Shown here in pieces: positions 12,601-24,526 of a stretch of 64,000 bases of DNA (positions are counted from its first letter, which is position 1; every line of letters starts with the position of its first letter). Under the pieces are notes generated by a model. That model searched no databases. It was not told the DNA's origin and saw nothing but the letters and a program-made list of their open reading frames with translations. The stretch is from Sipunculus nudus. Its lineage: Eukaryota; Annelida; Sipuncula; Golfingiida; Sipunculidae. The stretch lies in NCBI GenBank assembly GCA_026874595.1, contig CM049310.1, forward strand, positions 4,588,001-4,652,000, read 5' to 3'. The translations under genes were made by a program, and so were the position numbers.

Positions 12601-13998
12601 AGGCTATCCAAACACCAATTAAATAACATTTCTTCCTGTGCGTTAATTTCCAGATAAGAATATTGTTGGCCAACCTTACAGTTATACCGTTTTGTGAGTG
12701 AAACTTGCTCAGATGTTTCCATAAATATTAGTTAAAATATCAGATGCCAGACTGAATCGCTTTCGTTAGGACATTTCCAATCGATAAAATATTACACAAC
12801 ATAACCACGTTTTCAGTTTAGTTCTCACGCGCTCTTTTTTTTATCCCATTTCTCACATCGACCAATCTGTATCAGGGGCGGATCCAGGATTTAGGAAAAA
12901 GGTGGGTCCAACCCAGGAGGACAAATGAAACCCTAAAAAATAGGTCCTCAGGTCTGAAAAGGGGGGGGGGGGGTCGAGGAGGCAAAATTTTGTCTGAAGC
13001 CCTTAAATAAACGTTGTTTCTGATGAAAAAGTGGGGTCCGGACCCCCTGGACCCCCCCCCCCCCCCCCCCCCCCGAATCCGCTTCTGTGTTTCACGATTC
13101 GTAGACTGGTACCCTGCTCCAAATTGTGTGGTCTGAGCGGCTGTACAAATATGCGGCCAAGGAACGTAGTCAAAGGATAACAATTACCGCCAGTATAAGT
13201 GTTGTACCACCTGGGCTGTCTAGTTGTCATGAACTCCATGTTTAATTTTCTTACCCGATGTAAAATATCTATAAACTCATGTGTAAAAGCAATCAGTCGG
13301 GTGATGTTGTCACCAGACAGTCACCTCCAGACATGGCGTGATTTAGGCAAGCATGAATCTAGAACAAAAGGGCTTGTAAATTATAAAACGCCCAAGTCGT
13401 TTGTCAACATGCGTAACCTTCGATACACGATAACTGATAATATGTTGATGTATATATATATAAAGAGGAATAACTTCACCCAAGCATTAGTAAGATATAA
13501 TACTTTGAAATATTCAGGATGTTTTCATCTGGGCTTTACATACAATTATTCACTATGTCAACGAAGACATTTTCCAAATTCATCATTGTGCAATACAATC
13601 CTATAAAAAATCTTATTTACGCGTGGTCAGCTAAAGAAAAGGTTTAATCATTTTTTTATTTTACGTTCAGTTTAACTTTCCCTTAAGAGTAATAATTACA
13701 TTACATCCATACCTTTATTGCCCCCCCCCCCCCCCCGAATAATTCAACATAATTTTAAACTACTAGCATTCTTTGGAAATAAAAAAATAAAATTGTCGAA
13801 ATATTTTTAAAAATATTTCTTCGGTTTCTAAAATGAATAATTCTTTTGCCCCGGCAATATCGCCAAAGATATACAGAGAGAGAGAGAGATCATACTAAGA
13901 ATTATATGAAACGGAGCTATAAAGTCTAACATGCATTTGATTTTTTTTAAGTATTCCGAAAGGTTAATTTAAACATTTCCGCTTTCACTGAGTCTTAC
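9672..13998 (-). other. Putative 5' intron sequence with one MITE
   Basis: Mostly AT-rich unique sequence. Around 11.7-12.5 kb it becomes richer in CpG and contains CCAAT-like motifs (CTGATTGGTTGG near 12285) and a plus-strand donor-like GAGGTAAGCAG near 12250, but no exon can be built. A hAT-like repeat sits at 12873-13087, a C14 run near 13723 and a short GA tract near 13865. Confidence 0.45.
12873..13087. mobile_element. Small hAT-like MITE (CAGGGGCGGATCC type) with poly-G and poly-C tracts
   Basis: The left end is CAGGGGCGGATCCAGGATTT and the right end, reverse-complemented, is CAGAAGCGGATTCGGGGGGG, an imperfect inverted repeat of a very common animal MITE type. It contains a G12 run (about 12961) and a C run of about 22 (13052-13074). 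A diverged relative lies at 40949-41136. No clear 8-bp target duplication is visible. Confidence 0.6.
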
Positions 13999-14040
13999 CT
14001 TTAACGGTCTTTGAGGATACCATACGGTCTTAGCAGTCAT
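13999..14040 (-). CDS. Candidate first coding exon 1a (MTAKTVWYPQRPLK)
   Basis: The minus strand has an ATG in context GAACGATGA (A at -3), 14 codons reading MTAKTVWYPQRPLK, then AAG and donor GTAAGACT. The donor is in phase 0, so the exon joins exon 2 (GTRFV...) in frame across a 9.4-kb intron. The N-terminus is basic and lacks a signal peptide, which suits a cytosolic start. A TATATAG-like sequence lies about 65 nt upstream of the ATG. This is the candidate first exon closest to exon 2. Exons this short cannot be proven from sequence alone; a spliced read to 4549 would be decisive. Confidence 0.6.
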
Positions 14041-17000
14041 CGTTCACAAAGTCCAGGTGAAACCAATGCTCCAATATACTATATAGAGAATACAAACAAG
14101 CATGCACTCAAACGTTCCGGATTCTTTATTCAGGACCACAACTTAAGCGGTTTGATCCGCATGAAATGTCGTTACGCAGTGTAAAGTCTATATATTTTTT
14201 TCTGTGTTGCGAAAACGTTTTATTACCCGGAGAAGTCATCGTGCCTATCAGTAACTACTGCCGATTCCTGCGGTACATCAGGTTAATGAATTCGACAGTA
14301 AATAGGGCATGAATGTAGCATTCTCACCTCTGTATCATTAGCGGTTAAAGGTGTACATACCGAATTTACCTTTTTGCCACCCTAGGTCTGTCGTGGTCCA
14401 AAAGGAAGGTGTGGAAATACAAGAAAGAACAATATAGCTATCCTCCTCCAGCATGTTATACATCTTTTATATGATTTTTGTCTGGGACTGCGTGTGGGTT
14501 CAGGGTGAAATTGTACGAAACGTTCGCTTCAGGTATCTCAAAACTAACACGGAGTCGATTAGACGCGATCCACTGAACAAATGACTCCATGATACACACC
14601 AAAACTCGACAATACAGACAAGTTTAGCGTCGTTGGATTGAAATGTGTGTATTGGCTAATTTATTTATTATATATGATTAGTGTAAAGACGAGATGAAGC
14701 TAGCAGTTCGGCTGCACATTGTTTTTTGGTGTCATCATTAAACGTTTGGAGAACAGCATCATGGACCATGCATCAAACTGGAATATAATTTAGACAAAAG
14801 TTTATTTCTTTGACGTGACTTTAATTGAATTATTGTGTAGAACTTGTATATATACCACTATTTATTTAAAGAGCTTATTATCAATTAATTCCATTCATTT
14901 TTCTTTATTCTATTTGCCTACTATATGCGACATTCAACTCCATTTTACATCAATATAATAATAGGGTATAATGCTGGAATCAATATTTTAAAAGCTTTAC
15001 AAAACCATTAAGTTCAATGAAGGCTATTTAACACTACTTAAAATAATTCCAACAATTTAAATATACAAAAAGGATGATATTATTGGATCCAAAACAGACA
15101 AACGAATAAAAGGTAGAATTCTTAAATAGGATACTCATAATTAATACAATAACATCAATACGACCGACATACTTTATCATACATAAAATTAATCTCATGG
15201 CGACCTGATATATATGTTAAGTATAAGACAGATGGGTAATATTCACAATCGGGTTAGTGAACCCTGTGCTACAGGCCAGGCCATGGAACAGCGTACGGAA
15301 GCTGCTAATCTGTTTATTTCAGTGCCAACACAGCTTGCTACAGGCACGGATACAGTACGATGCCTGATGTTACAACTGAAGGATTGAGGACAAGTCCTCT
15401 AATGGGTTCTTCCCTATATGCTCATCCTTTCTGCTGCTGGGCGGTACAGGGACAGTGTGTGGGGCCATCAGAAGGGTTTGTTTTTTAATTTGGCAGCACC
15501 TGGAGCTGGTAGCTCCTCGTCGGACAATGGAGAATGTTGTATTTACACATTAAGGATGGGTATTTGCAATAAAAAGTGTATTTGTACATGCTGTGAATCG
15601 AAGTACAACAATATGTTGTTGCAGTATGTTAGGAAATAAAGATTGGATTAATAGTTACTTTAATTTGTCAACATTAGCAAAATAATGCATTAATTATGTG
15701 GAATCTTATTATATACTTTAACATGAGAGCATACAGGACTCCCGTAAGACATATCGCAGTGATTGACCGTATATTTCCAGTCGAATTTATAATTCTCAGA
15801 CCGTATATAGAGCCGAGATGCCGGTTTCTTATTATTTTCGTAAAAAGTGTCGGATACCTTTTCTAATACATTCCCATTCTGCAGACCAAAATATGATTGT
15901 CTGTCCATCAAACTGTTTGTCATAAATATCATGATATGTTTGGTCACATGAAAATTACCTATGCGGCAAAACGGCCCTAGGCATGTCGGGAGATGGTAAT
16001 TGAGCGAAAGGCAGAGCAAAATGCGATTTTTCAAAATAAGACTGTTAAACGCTGCCATTGAATCGTAGGTTAAATTATGAATTAATTCAAACTACAAATG
16101 GAATTTCTAGGAGTTGGAATTTCGGAGCCCGTTCTGATCAGATGAAGCCAAGAAGTAACTATAACTTCTTCAATGATATCTCACAGGTTTCAGCATGGAT
16201 TTCAAAACATTTTACATGAACCTGAGTTACTTAGAAATGATGATAATACGATAATATTCTGTAGTTATATAGATGCGTTCATGAGAACCAGTGCTGATTA
16301 CTGGCGTCACGTTCAAACATAGACACACGTATACTGCGTGCAGCTGAGCATCACTGTGCACTGGGGCGTGCTGCCTTTTTATTACGCCCAATGGCCCTTT
16401 ACAATTAAAGCTTTCTCCCTCGACAGGGAAAGAGCCATCGATAAAAAGACTATTAAAGATAGGTATATTAAACGCATTCAATGCTAACTCCCTGCATGTT
16501 CGATGAGCAACAATTATGAATCACTTGATTTTAGAAATTATTTTATATAATAAATCTATAATGCGAATAAATGTATAAACGCATCGTTATTTCACAAGGG
16601 ATTTATTATTTTACAAGGCCGATAGTCTTGGTAGACCATGTGGTTGATGGGATGCCACTTCCGGGAGATAATAAGTCTATTCTCAGTATCCTGACGCCCT
16701 GCCCATAATGAATTGACAATAACCGTTCACACACAAACCCCAAGAGCCGCCCTGTGCGATGAATGCTGCAAATTCAGTACGCACTAATACTATAACAGCG
16801 GAACTATTGAAGATAAAAGAGAACATCGAACCTCATACTGTGTAACCTTATTGTTTATGAGCTAACCCTCTAAACAGTAACCTTTATCTTTAACCAATTA
16901 TCTCGTCGCCACTATAAACATCGCCCATTCGCCCTGTCCCCACTTCCGCACTATTTAATGTGTGTTTGCACCCGTCCCTATATATGGTTAAAACCTAGTA

Positions 17001-17163
17001 ATGAGACCTGACGTTGAATCACATACAAAGTACGTAAGTTTATTCCAGTCTTGGTGAGGACTAATCTAGTTAAAACGAAATCTGTTATATGCGTCAAGGA
17101 ATCGACGTAATATTTACATACTTAGGTTAGTTAGAAATTAGATACCGGTAAGTCAGCATTAAC
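14041..17163 (-). other. Putative intron or promoter-proximal sequence
   Basis: The first few hundred bases would be 5'UTR and promoter of candidate exon 1a. The rest is AT-rich and unique-looking. A donor-like GAGGTGAGAATG at about 14325 follows an ATG in the wrong phase. I see no repeat of note. Confidence 0.4.
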
Positions 17164-18203
17164 TAGTGACCCATGGGTCATGATGCTCAGCTGACCATGC
17201 AGCAGGCCATTTTAGCCCAAATTTCACAACAGGAATTTTAATCCATTTTGAGATAAACTTCAGTTGTGATCTTGACCTTTGACCTTATGACACCAAAGTC
17301 GACAGGGTTCATCCGTAATTCATGGGTCACACATGTGCAGACTGAATCCACTCTTGGTTGTTCTATATAGGTTGTTCAAGAGAAGAATAAGATCTAAGTC
17401 AAGATCACAAGTTTTCGGACTACACTGAGAACATGACTGAAACATTTATTCCATCAAATTTTGGGACAAACTAGAAGTTTTCACATTCACAAGAAATCCT
17501 GAAGATGATGAAGTATAACCTTGTAGATCAAGGTAAAAGTCCCCAGTTTTTCTAACTCTTCTAAGAACATGGCCAAAGCAAGAAGAAAAAATATGCTGCG
17601 CTTCAAATGTTTCACAGAGATCATAAAAATCCAAAAACTCAGATTTGAAGAAGACTGGCGACAATGACAATGATGGGATTGAAAACTATATGTCAAAAAC
17701 AAAATAATAAAAACCAGGTTTTAGGAGACCAGATGAAACCGGACCTGAGACACTTACACCTTTGCTGTAATTGGCAATCTTTATCAGGAACTACATGATA
17801 AAACTAGTCATGAGGTTTCAGGAACCAGACGAATCCATAGGTGTGATACGGACACCTTGCTGTTACTTAAAAAGTCCAAAGATTAGGTGGATATGCTTGA
17901 ATAATAGAAATAAATACTGATGGCCCCACTAATGAAACTAGTCATGATCAATATTCAAGGAAAATTCATTGCAATCCATGCATTTAGTATTGTGAAACAG
18001 GAGACTGTGTATCAATTTTATAAATTATTCTGGGTTGTACTTACAAGCCCCATATAGCTCGGAGAATACAGGTCAAGGCAGATTTATCATGTATCTCCGG
18101 GTTCAACGCTTACGATTTGATAACGGAAAACCGGACGGACGGCCGGACGGAAAAAAAGTGATTGCTATAGCTCCGATGACTTTCAGTCATGAGAGCTAAA
18201 ATG
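17164..18203 (-). mobile_element. Family B relative with shared ends but a different core (B3)
   Basis: On the minus strand the head TTTTAGCTCTCATGACTGAA, the inverted AGTCATCGGAGCT, and TATAGCAATCAC followed by a TCCGTCCGG-rich stretch parallel the family B head. The other end (17164-17193) carries the palindrome TGACCCATGGGTCA and GCTCAGCTGAC, as in family B tails. The 338-bp palindrome-bearing core units are not evident between them. Confidence 0.55.
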
Positions 18204-18408
18204 GAGACGATTACCTTCACCAAATATCTTTTACTGAAGTCTTTATTTAAGGATAAACACAATGGTAATAATTTAAGAGACGCAGATGAAGTCAAGGTAA
18301 TAGGTTAGGTGTTGCGCATGCGCACATGGCAACTGAGCGTGATCGAGAGAATACTAACAGTTAGATGACTAAAACGATGCAGTCAGAGAAAGAAAGAAAG
18401 GTATAGAG

Positions 18409-18410
<2 letters not shown>

Positions 18411-18472
<62 letters not shown>
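18411..18472. repeat. (TA)n microsatellite
   Basis: Uninterrupted AT dinucleotides, about 31 repeats. Confidence 0.97.
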
Positions 18473-18474
<2 letters not shown>

Positions 18475-21400
18475 TGCTTGCATGGAAATTCATAACCTCC
18501 TGTGCCTCGCCGCATTGAATAGTAGGTAAAAATAATATGTCGCGAAATTCTCTCTTTTAATATTAGACAACCTTTTGTAATCATTTTTTAAAAAGCGTAT
18601 GTATTTCCTTTGAAGGACTTTCAGTAAAAAGTAAGGTCAAGTTAAGAACTTTTTATATCAGCCCAACTTGTATAATTAATCCGTTAAAGTTGGTTCCAAA
18701 AGACAGAACTTACGGGAAGACAGTATTTGGACAGATGGAAATGTTTGTACCCGATGACCCTGAACTGACGACGTACAATCGTTGTTTTTTGTACAACAGC
18801 AGTACAATTACTGTTCTTTTTTGTTGGGTCGTATTACATTGAGGAACAGTGGCGTGATCTTTTATTAATAATCCCCCGCCTTCCGCACCCATTCGCTGTA
18901 GTAATGTATACAGTCAGCCACCTTACTGGCTGGCAGCCAAATGGGCCAATGCCCAGACCTGGAACCTGTCGTGCCAACCGGCCCGCCGTGCCCCGTCTAC
19001 TCAGAGTCTATCCAACCCTTATAAATTCATTAACGGGGCTTTCATTTCCTACTTCGTACAAGGAAAGGTGAGTGACACACTGCCTTGTCGGAAGAAAACG
19101 CTAAAATAAGTATTGCATCATGAGAAGGGTAGCCTCATTACCCAACAGATGCAATTGCAAACCAGAACGACACTCCGTATAGAGCAAACCTCCGCCATGG
19201 CTAAACAATCTGTCGTTTATCCGGGACATTCCCGGCAAATGTACGACCAGTTCTCAAAGACTTGCAAAATCTTATAAATATATATATAATAAAAAACACA
19301 GAGGAAAACATAATCTCCTCGGGAAGTGATTAAGAGTCAGCAATTAAGAAAGTATCCCTCCACATACATGTTGAACACATCCTCTTCTGTGTCAGATGTC
19401 ACATTATGGATGTGGGTGTACTTTAAATAAATAGTCAAAATCTTCCTCTTTAGAGATCATTTGATCAGTAAATGGATTTACCTTTCATTGTCATCTTTTT
19501 TCAACAACTGTCGTGACCATGACTTGTCAGCAGTATAATCTACATTGTCGTTAGATATCGCGATTTTTCATGATATATACAGTTAACGTTTTTGACGTAT
19601 TCATAGCATGTAACAGATTAGTGTTATATAAATTAACGCGATCAATCATGCACCTCTGAACATCGCCGATACGGAGAGCAGTGGAGATGAATTTAAATCA
19701 AAGCGATTCATAGATCTTGACAGAGCCATGCGTGGTCCGTATATGGTGAGTCATTGTATAAGTCGGTCATTACAATTATTGTAATTACAATCGAATTACA
19801 ATGACCCAATGAAATTTGAGTAATTATTCATGAGACCGTATGTGACAGAGGGGCCTGACTAAGCTGACATTGTGGTTCTTAGCATCAGATGTGTCTTGGT
19901 TTTATAATACTAGTAAATTCATAAATCAAGCACATGACAGTTAATATAGCGGCTGCCCCACGGTGCTGCTAAAAGGCGTGAATGCGTCTGACTCAGTGAA
20001 GCGACGCATCCGTACAACGCCATCTATTTCTATTAGATGAAATCGGGTTCTTTTCGCAGTCTAATGACAAATGGCAAAATACGCATGGTCCTTTCTTTAA
20101 CAATTACACCTCTATTGAAAATTAATCCCTGCAACATTGCAAAGTTTTCAGGTTATTATGTGATAAAGATATAGCGAACCATGGAGATTAAACAAGTCTA
20201 CATGTTTTTACATAAATAAATGCCCTGAGCATTAGTCTTATTAGAAACGATTAAAATGAAAAAGGTTAAAAGTGCACTCTTGGAAGATAGGTGCTAGGGA
20301 TACCAGTCTGTGATGTATGAAAGTCGAGATCGCAAAGATTAAAAGTGTCCTACATGAACGTATATGTCGCACCCACATTCATAGGAATAACGTTCTCAAG
20401 GAGTTCAACTGTTCATTCTCAGGGTCTGAGTCAATTAACATGTAACAGTTTACATAAGTACGTGCACATTTATAAACCAGTACCCGTGGTTATATAAATT
20501 AATAATACGCAGCAGTGCATGTAAGTACGTTCCTGTTTATACATCCCCCCAATGCCGGTGTCCAAATCATTTATAATTATTATACGCAAAAACTAGTATA
20601 CAGAAGTAAGTCTCCGTTTTACATTATTTAAATGACATTTATTTTACCCACGTAAATGACGCAATGTTCAGTAGCGTGCAAGGACTGTGTTATAATAAAT
20701 CTAACACATACATGCATACATTAATGATTGGCTCGCCTGAGTCGCCTGATCATGTGGTCCCATGCACTTCATTTCCAGGAAATCTATGTATCACGTGGCT
20801 TGGTTTTTGGAAAAGTCAAACAAAGCTTTTTGTGATGATGCAATCATCTATATGCATTTTTACAGATCATCTGATGTAATCACACACAAATGTGGTTTAA
20901 ACCCGGATAATTAAAAAAAATGATAACATTCAGTCGGTCGTGGTTTTATTTGTACATTTAAACACCCAAACAAGTATTCAAAACTGTTTAAGTCAGTGGC
21001 CTGCAGGTGGCACAGGCTTCTGAACGAAGACGAAGGTAACGGAATAATCAGAAATTATAAGAATGATATATATGTTATTTATATGTCATCTGAATGTCAG
21101 GCTTTATATGTGCGGAGAGTGGGATACACGATCGAGAAGTTAATACATTGCTGTGACTCTATCTTTGATAAATCTGTCTTGTTACAATTATTTTAATTCA
21201 ATGAAACTTGGTGAAAGGGGTATAAATAAGAGCTGTAGTGGTCACGAGTTGACGTTCCTTATAAATGTTACAGTGATATGGGACAAAATGGGAAATATAC
21301 CTGGTCAGTTCGCGTCTTATGACTGAAGTTGTCGGCTTCCTGCTTTTACGATCTCTGTGATGCATGGAATGCATGCAGTCTGCATGCAGTACGGTGTGCA

Positions 21401-22161
21401 TGCCTGTGTCTATATCAATATAACCCTCCCTTATTATAAAAGATATAAAAATATATCAACCCTACAGCTGGTTCCCTCTTATTTCATGTACCTATTACCT
21501 TCACCTGAGAGGCGGAATAAAAAGGTGAAAGTGCATTACAAACAGGTCGATTAGCAGGCCAACCATATAAGCCGGTTTTCTTCTAAGTTTAGGTCATAGC
21601 AGTGCAAATCCGGTGTCTGCAGGGACAACCCCTGATTATTTCAATGACAAATTACGACGCCGACCTTGTCAATTTTGACAAATATATATACTTAGCAACC
21701 ACACGCTGTATTCTTCCGCGCACGAATGATTTATGTTGAGCCCGGGACAGTTGGTTATTTATAATTCAGGAGATTTGGGCGGGCATGGGCGGGGACGGTG
21801 GGAGGTCCCCTTTTGAATATACGACCGTGACGTGAATATATAAATACATAGTCGTAAACTGATCTACAAAAAGGTTCCCATGCATCTATGGATCATAAGA
21901 TACGATTACTGATAAAGATGACATTTAACTTTTCAAAGAAACCAGTGTAGATCACTGGAGAGTAAACTACTGAGTTTACAAACATATCATGTTATATATA
22001 AATATACACACATACATAGTATTACAGTACCCAATTTACCTTAAACCTATAATTTACCATAAAGATTATGCATCTGCATTTGTAATTATAAACATAAATA
22101 AAATAAGAGTAATAAAAGAACTAGATATTTCTAGTATCCCTCGACAATTAATCCATCCCAG

Positions 22162-22182
22162 CCCCCCCCCCCCCCCCCCCCC
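22162..22182. repeat. Poly-C tract
   Basis: About 20 consecutive C residues, one of many long G/C homopolymers in this window (others near 13723, 27200, 28377, 29580, 29922, 37708, 39896, 46990, 47301, 47366, 51212 and 51631). Confidence 0.9.
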
Positions 22183-22339
22183 AATAGGTCCCCCATCTTC
22201 AGCAGTACATACTGACACTTGGCAAGCGACCATGGTTTTCTTCCAGCTATCAACTTGAGAAACAATATTTTTCACCAAATATGGGGGCCAATACGGTTAA
22301 TCACTTTTGAGGAAAGAGGGTTAATTTATACTATAAAAA

Positions 22340-22930
22340 ATGGTACGGTAGGTTGCGCCACCTGTCTGGTCAACAAGACAACTCTCTAAAGTGGATGTAC
22401 ATGCCAAATTGCAGACCAACACATTGAACGACTCCTCAGATATGAGCAATTTTCACTTAAAACAAATGTACGGATTTACGACACACACACACAAAATTGC
22501 AGATGGCGCCACCAGTCTTGTGTACAAAATGGAGGAGTCCAAGATGTATGGACATCCACAGTTTCAGACCATGCAGCACACCACTCCTAAGAAAAGAGCA
22601 TTAATTTATTCTACGAAAATGGGAAGGCAGGTGGCGCCACCTGTCTGGTTTACGAGAACAATTTCCAACATGGATAGACATGCCAAATTTAAGACCAATA
22701 CCTTGAATCACTCCGGAGATATGAGCAATTTTCACAAAAAGCACACGTACAGATGGACGCCACAGGAAAACGATTGCAGGTGGCACCACCAGTCTAACAT
22801 GCACAGTTTCAGCCCAATCTGTTCATTATTTTTTTTACTTATAATGCTCACAGTACTGTTAAGTGGCCATGACGGGGTATAAAAAAGGCGAAAACAAGGT
22901 GGCAACACCTGTCTTCCGCAGAAAACAAAG
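22340..22930 (+). mobile_element. Diverged family A array (copy C)
   Basis: Palindrome-like sites lie at 22351 (GGTTGCGCCACC), 22502 (GATGGCGCCACC), 22630 (perfect GGTGGCGCCACC) and 22779 (GGTGGCACCACC). Spacings are 151, 128 and 149 bp, the same alternation as in A1 and A2. Phrases such as GATATGAGCAATTTTCAC and CATGCCAAATT recur in register. The hairpin head and tail are not seen. The 163-codon plus-strand frame here is inside this repeat. Confidence 0.7.
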
Positions 22931-23995
22931 CTTTCCAAGATCTTCGATCAATTTGATTTTTGTCCTAATCCATGCATCCCTTATTGAGATATTAATGATT
23001 TTGTGTGATTATCACCATATATTACAATATTCAAGGCCAAGGCAAATCTCATAGAAAAGGTCATGACCCCATTTTAAATATACATCATTCCATAACCCAT
23101 GTCTATGTATATACATAATATAAAAGACACCTGTCCATAAGTTTTTGACTTATAATGATCACAGTATCGTTAAGTAGCAATGATGGGTGTTATCGTGTCC
23201 AAAAGAAATCCCGGCGGCGGCGGCGCGACCGTGCTTAATCCATAGTATCCCGACGATGAAATAAATAAACTAGCTGTGTGTAGTCGCATGACTACGTGGA
23301 TGCCCCGCAAGGATCCTCTAATCAAGCTTTGACGTGTTCAACTGCGGAGTAACGCTTCAGTATATCACGGGTTTACGTATACCTACTATACCTACGACTG
23401 GGAACGCCTCTTCATGGATTGACATTGCAAATGAATCGCTCCGCGTAAAAATATTTTATTATCCTTTCAATCCAAATATATTATGGTTAAAATATATTAT
23501 CTATTATCTAGATTACCTACGATTTTAAATGCACGGGGTTTTCCTTGCAAAACGTTTTCTGTAATGTTGCTATCAGACAAACCATCCAACCATCGAACCA
23601 AGGGAAAACATAATACCATCTCGGTGGAGCTACAATAATAAGAAAGGTACGCTCTTTACACAGCGCTTTACCTATAGGGCTACTTCCTATATCGTAAGGC
23701 GCTGTTTGTTATGACCACGTATCCTGCTTTGCAACACCAGAGGGGAGCACTGTATTTTTGTCCAATCAGATGAAACTTTGTGCTGGAAGACAAAGCCAAG
23801 CGAGGAATACACGGAGCCAATCAAATTCATTTCTTTTTGAGTGACAGCTCATCCCCCAGCGTAACCGTCTAAACAGGCCACAGGCTCAGAGAGAATTGCC
23901 CCTGACGTGGTTTGCTTACGGCCTTGGGCACATAGGATGCTCGGCCGGTGAGCTGTAATTCAAACGAAACGTAACAACAAAGGCTGCGTGCACAC
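22931..23995 (-). other. Intronic DNA grading into CpG- and CCAAT-containing DNA
   Basis: Contains a short GGCGGCGGCGGCGCG patch near 23215 and, from about 23755, CCAAT motifs at 23762 and 23817. No complete exon was found except the weak candidate that follows. Confidence 0.35.
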
Positions 23996-24034
23996 CTCGC
24001 TGGCTGGTTTCAGTTCTGCAGACATCAGATACAT
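23996..24034 (-). CDS. Weak candidate first coding exon (MYLMSAELKPASE)
   Basis: The minus strand has TAGCCATGT (G at -3), 13 codons reading MYLMSAELKPASE, and GAG followed by GTGTGC. The donor is non-optimal but would be in phase 0. What favours it is the upstream DNA. On the minus strand a GC-box (GGCTCCGCCC) lies about 120 nt before the ATG, and two CCAAT motifs lie about 155-165 nt before it. The weak donor keeps confidence low. Confidence 0.3.
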
Positions 24035-24260
24035 GGCTACGCTAACACAGTCATAATGTCATAATCGAATCGGTCGATGATGCGAGAATGCAGAGGGAGC
24101 AATTTAAATTCGACCGGAAACTCATCAAACGGCGCTTGAAGCGCGGCAATGGGCGGAGCCAGGATGCCTGTCGAGTGTTTGTTTATTGGCATCTGATTGG
24201 CTGCTTGTCACATCGTACGCACATTTATTTCAGTGGACAACAAACCGCCATCTGGTGTCT
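24035..24260 (-). promoter_or_regulatory. Promoter-like region upstream of the weak exon at 23996-24034
   Basis: On the minus strand, moving away from the ATG, there is a GC-box at 24150-24160 (GGCTCCGCCC) and two CCAAT boxes at 24185-24189 and 24196-24200. CpG density is higher than in flanking DNA. No TATA box is placed suitably. The 61-codon plus-strand ATG frame (24088-24273) is probably fortuitous. Confidence 0.35.
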
Positions 24261-24303
24261 AAATATATCATAAACGGTCAAAGCTGGCAGCGTGAAAATC
24301 AGT

Positions 24304-24381
24304 TGCTTCTTTAGAAGCGCAAGATTTCCGCTGCCTCGGGAGCGCTTCTTTAGAAGCGCAAGATTTCCGCTGCCTCGGGAG
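24304..24381 (+). repeat. Perfect 39-bp tandem duplication
   Basis: Two adjacent identical copies of a 39-bp unit starting GCTTCTTTAGAAGCGCAAGA. Each copy opens with the palindrome GCTTCTTTAGAAGC. It directly precedes a TA/GT microsatellite. Confidence 0.95.
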
Positions 24382-24432
24382 CGTATAAGAAAGGGAAAAG
24401 AATAGCTATCGCTTCTCGCATTTCTACCCAGT

Positions 24433-24434
<2 letters not shown>

Positions 24435-24525
<91 letters not shown>
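24435..24525. repeat. Compound (TA)n(GT)n microsatellite
   Basis: About 24 TA repeats, a short AAA interruption, then about 20 GT repeats running up to the left end of the foldback element. Confidence 0.96.

Positions 24526-24526
<1 letters not shown>

Larger units (their letters stand above)
18204..22339 (-). other. Putative intron sequence, no exon recognised
   Basis: Contains the (TA)n tract at 18411-18472, a plus-strand CCAAT/TATA/donor combination at 18946-19070 that I do not consider sufficient, and otherwise unique AT-rich DNA. A C-run lies at 22162-22182. Confidence 0.4.

Noticed and set aside
17001-17033. Plus-strand ATG followed by MRPDVESHTKY and a GTAAGT donor
   Set aside because: The only TATA-like sequence (TATATATGG near 16980) would place the transcription start after the ATG, and there is no partner exon.
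18710-18892. 60-codon minus-strand ATG frame ending at a GTAAGTT donor
   Set aside because: The donor is in phase 2 and incompatible with exon 2; the peptide shows no motif.
18946-19070. Plus-strand CCAAT, TATAAA and GGAAAG/GTGAGTG donor within 125 bp
   Set aside because: It would give a non-coding first exon of only about 20 nt and no downstream plus-strand exon was found.
22058-22078. Minus-strand ATG followed by MVNYRFK and GTAAAT, in phase 0
   Set aside because: Weak donor in very AT-rich DNA with no promoter signs; likely one of the expected chance matches.
22391-22882. 163-codon plus-strand frame
   Set aside because: It lies wholly within the diverged family A array and changes between units; a repeat artefact.
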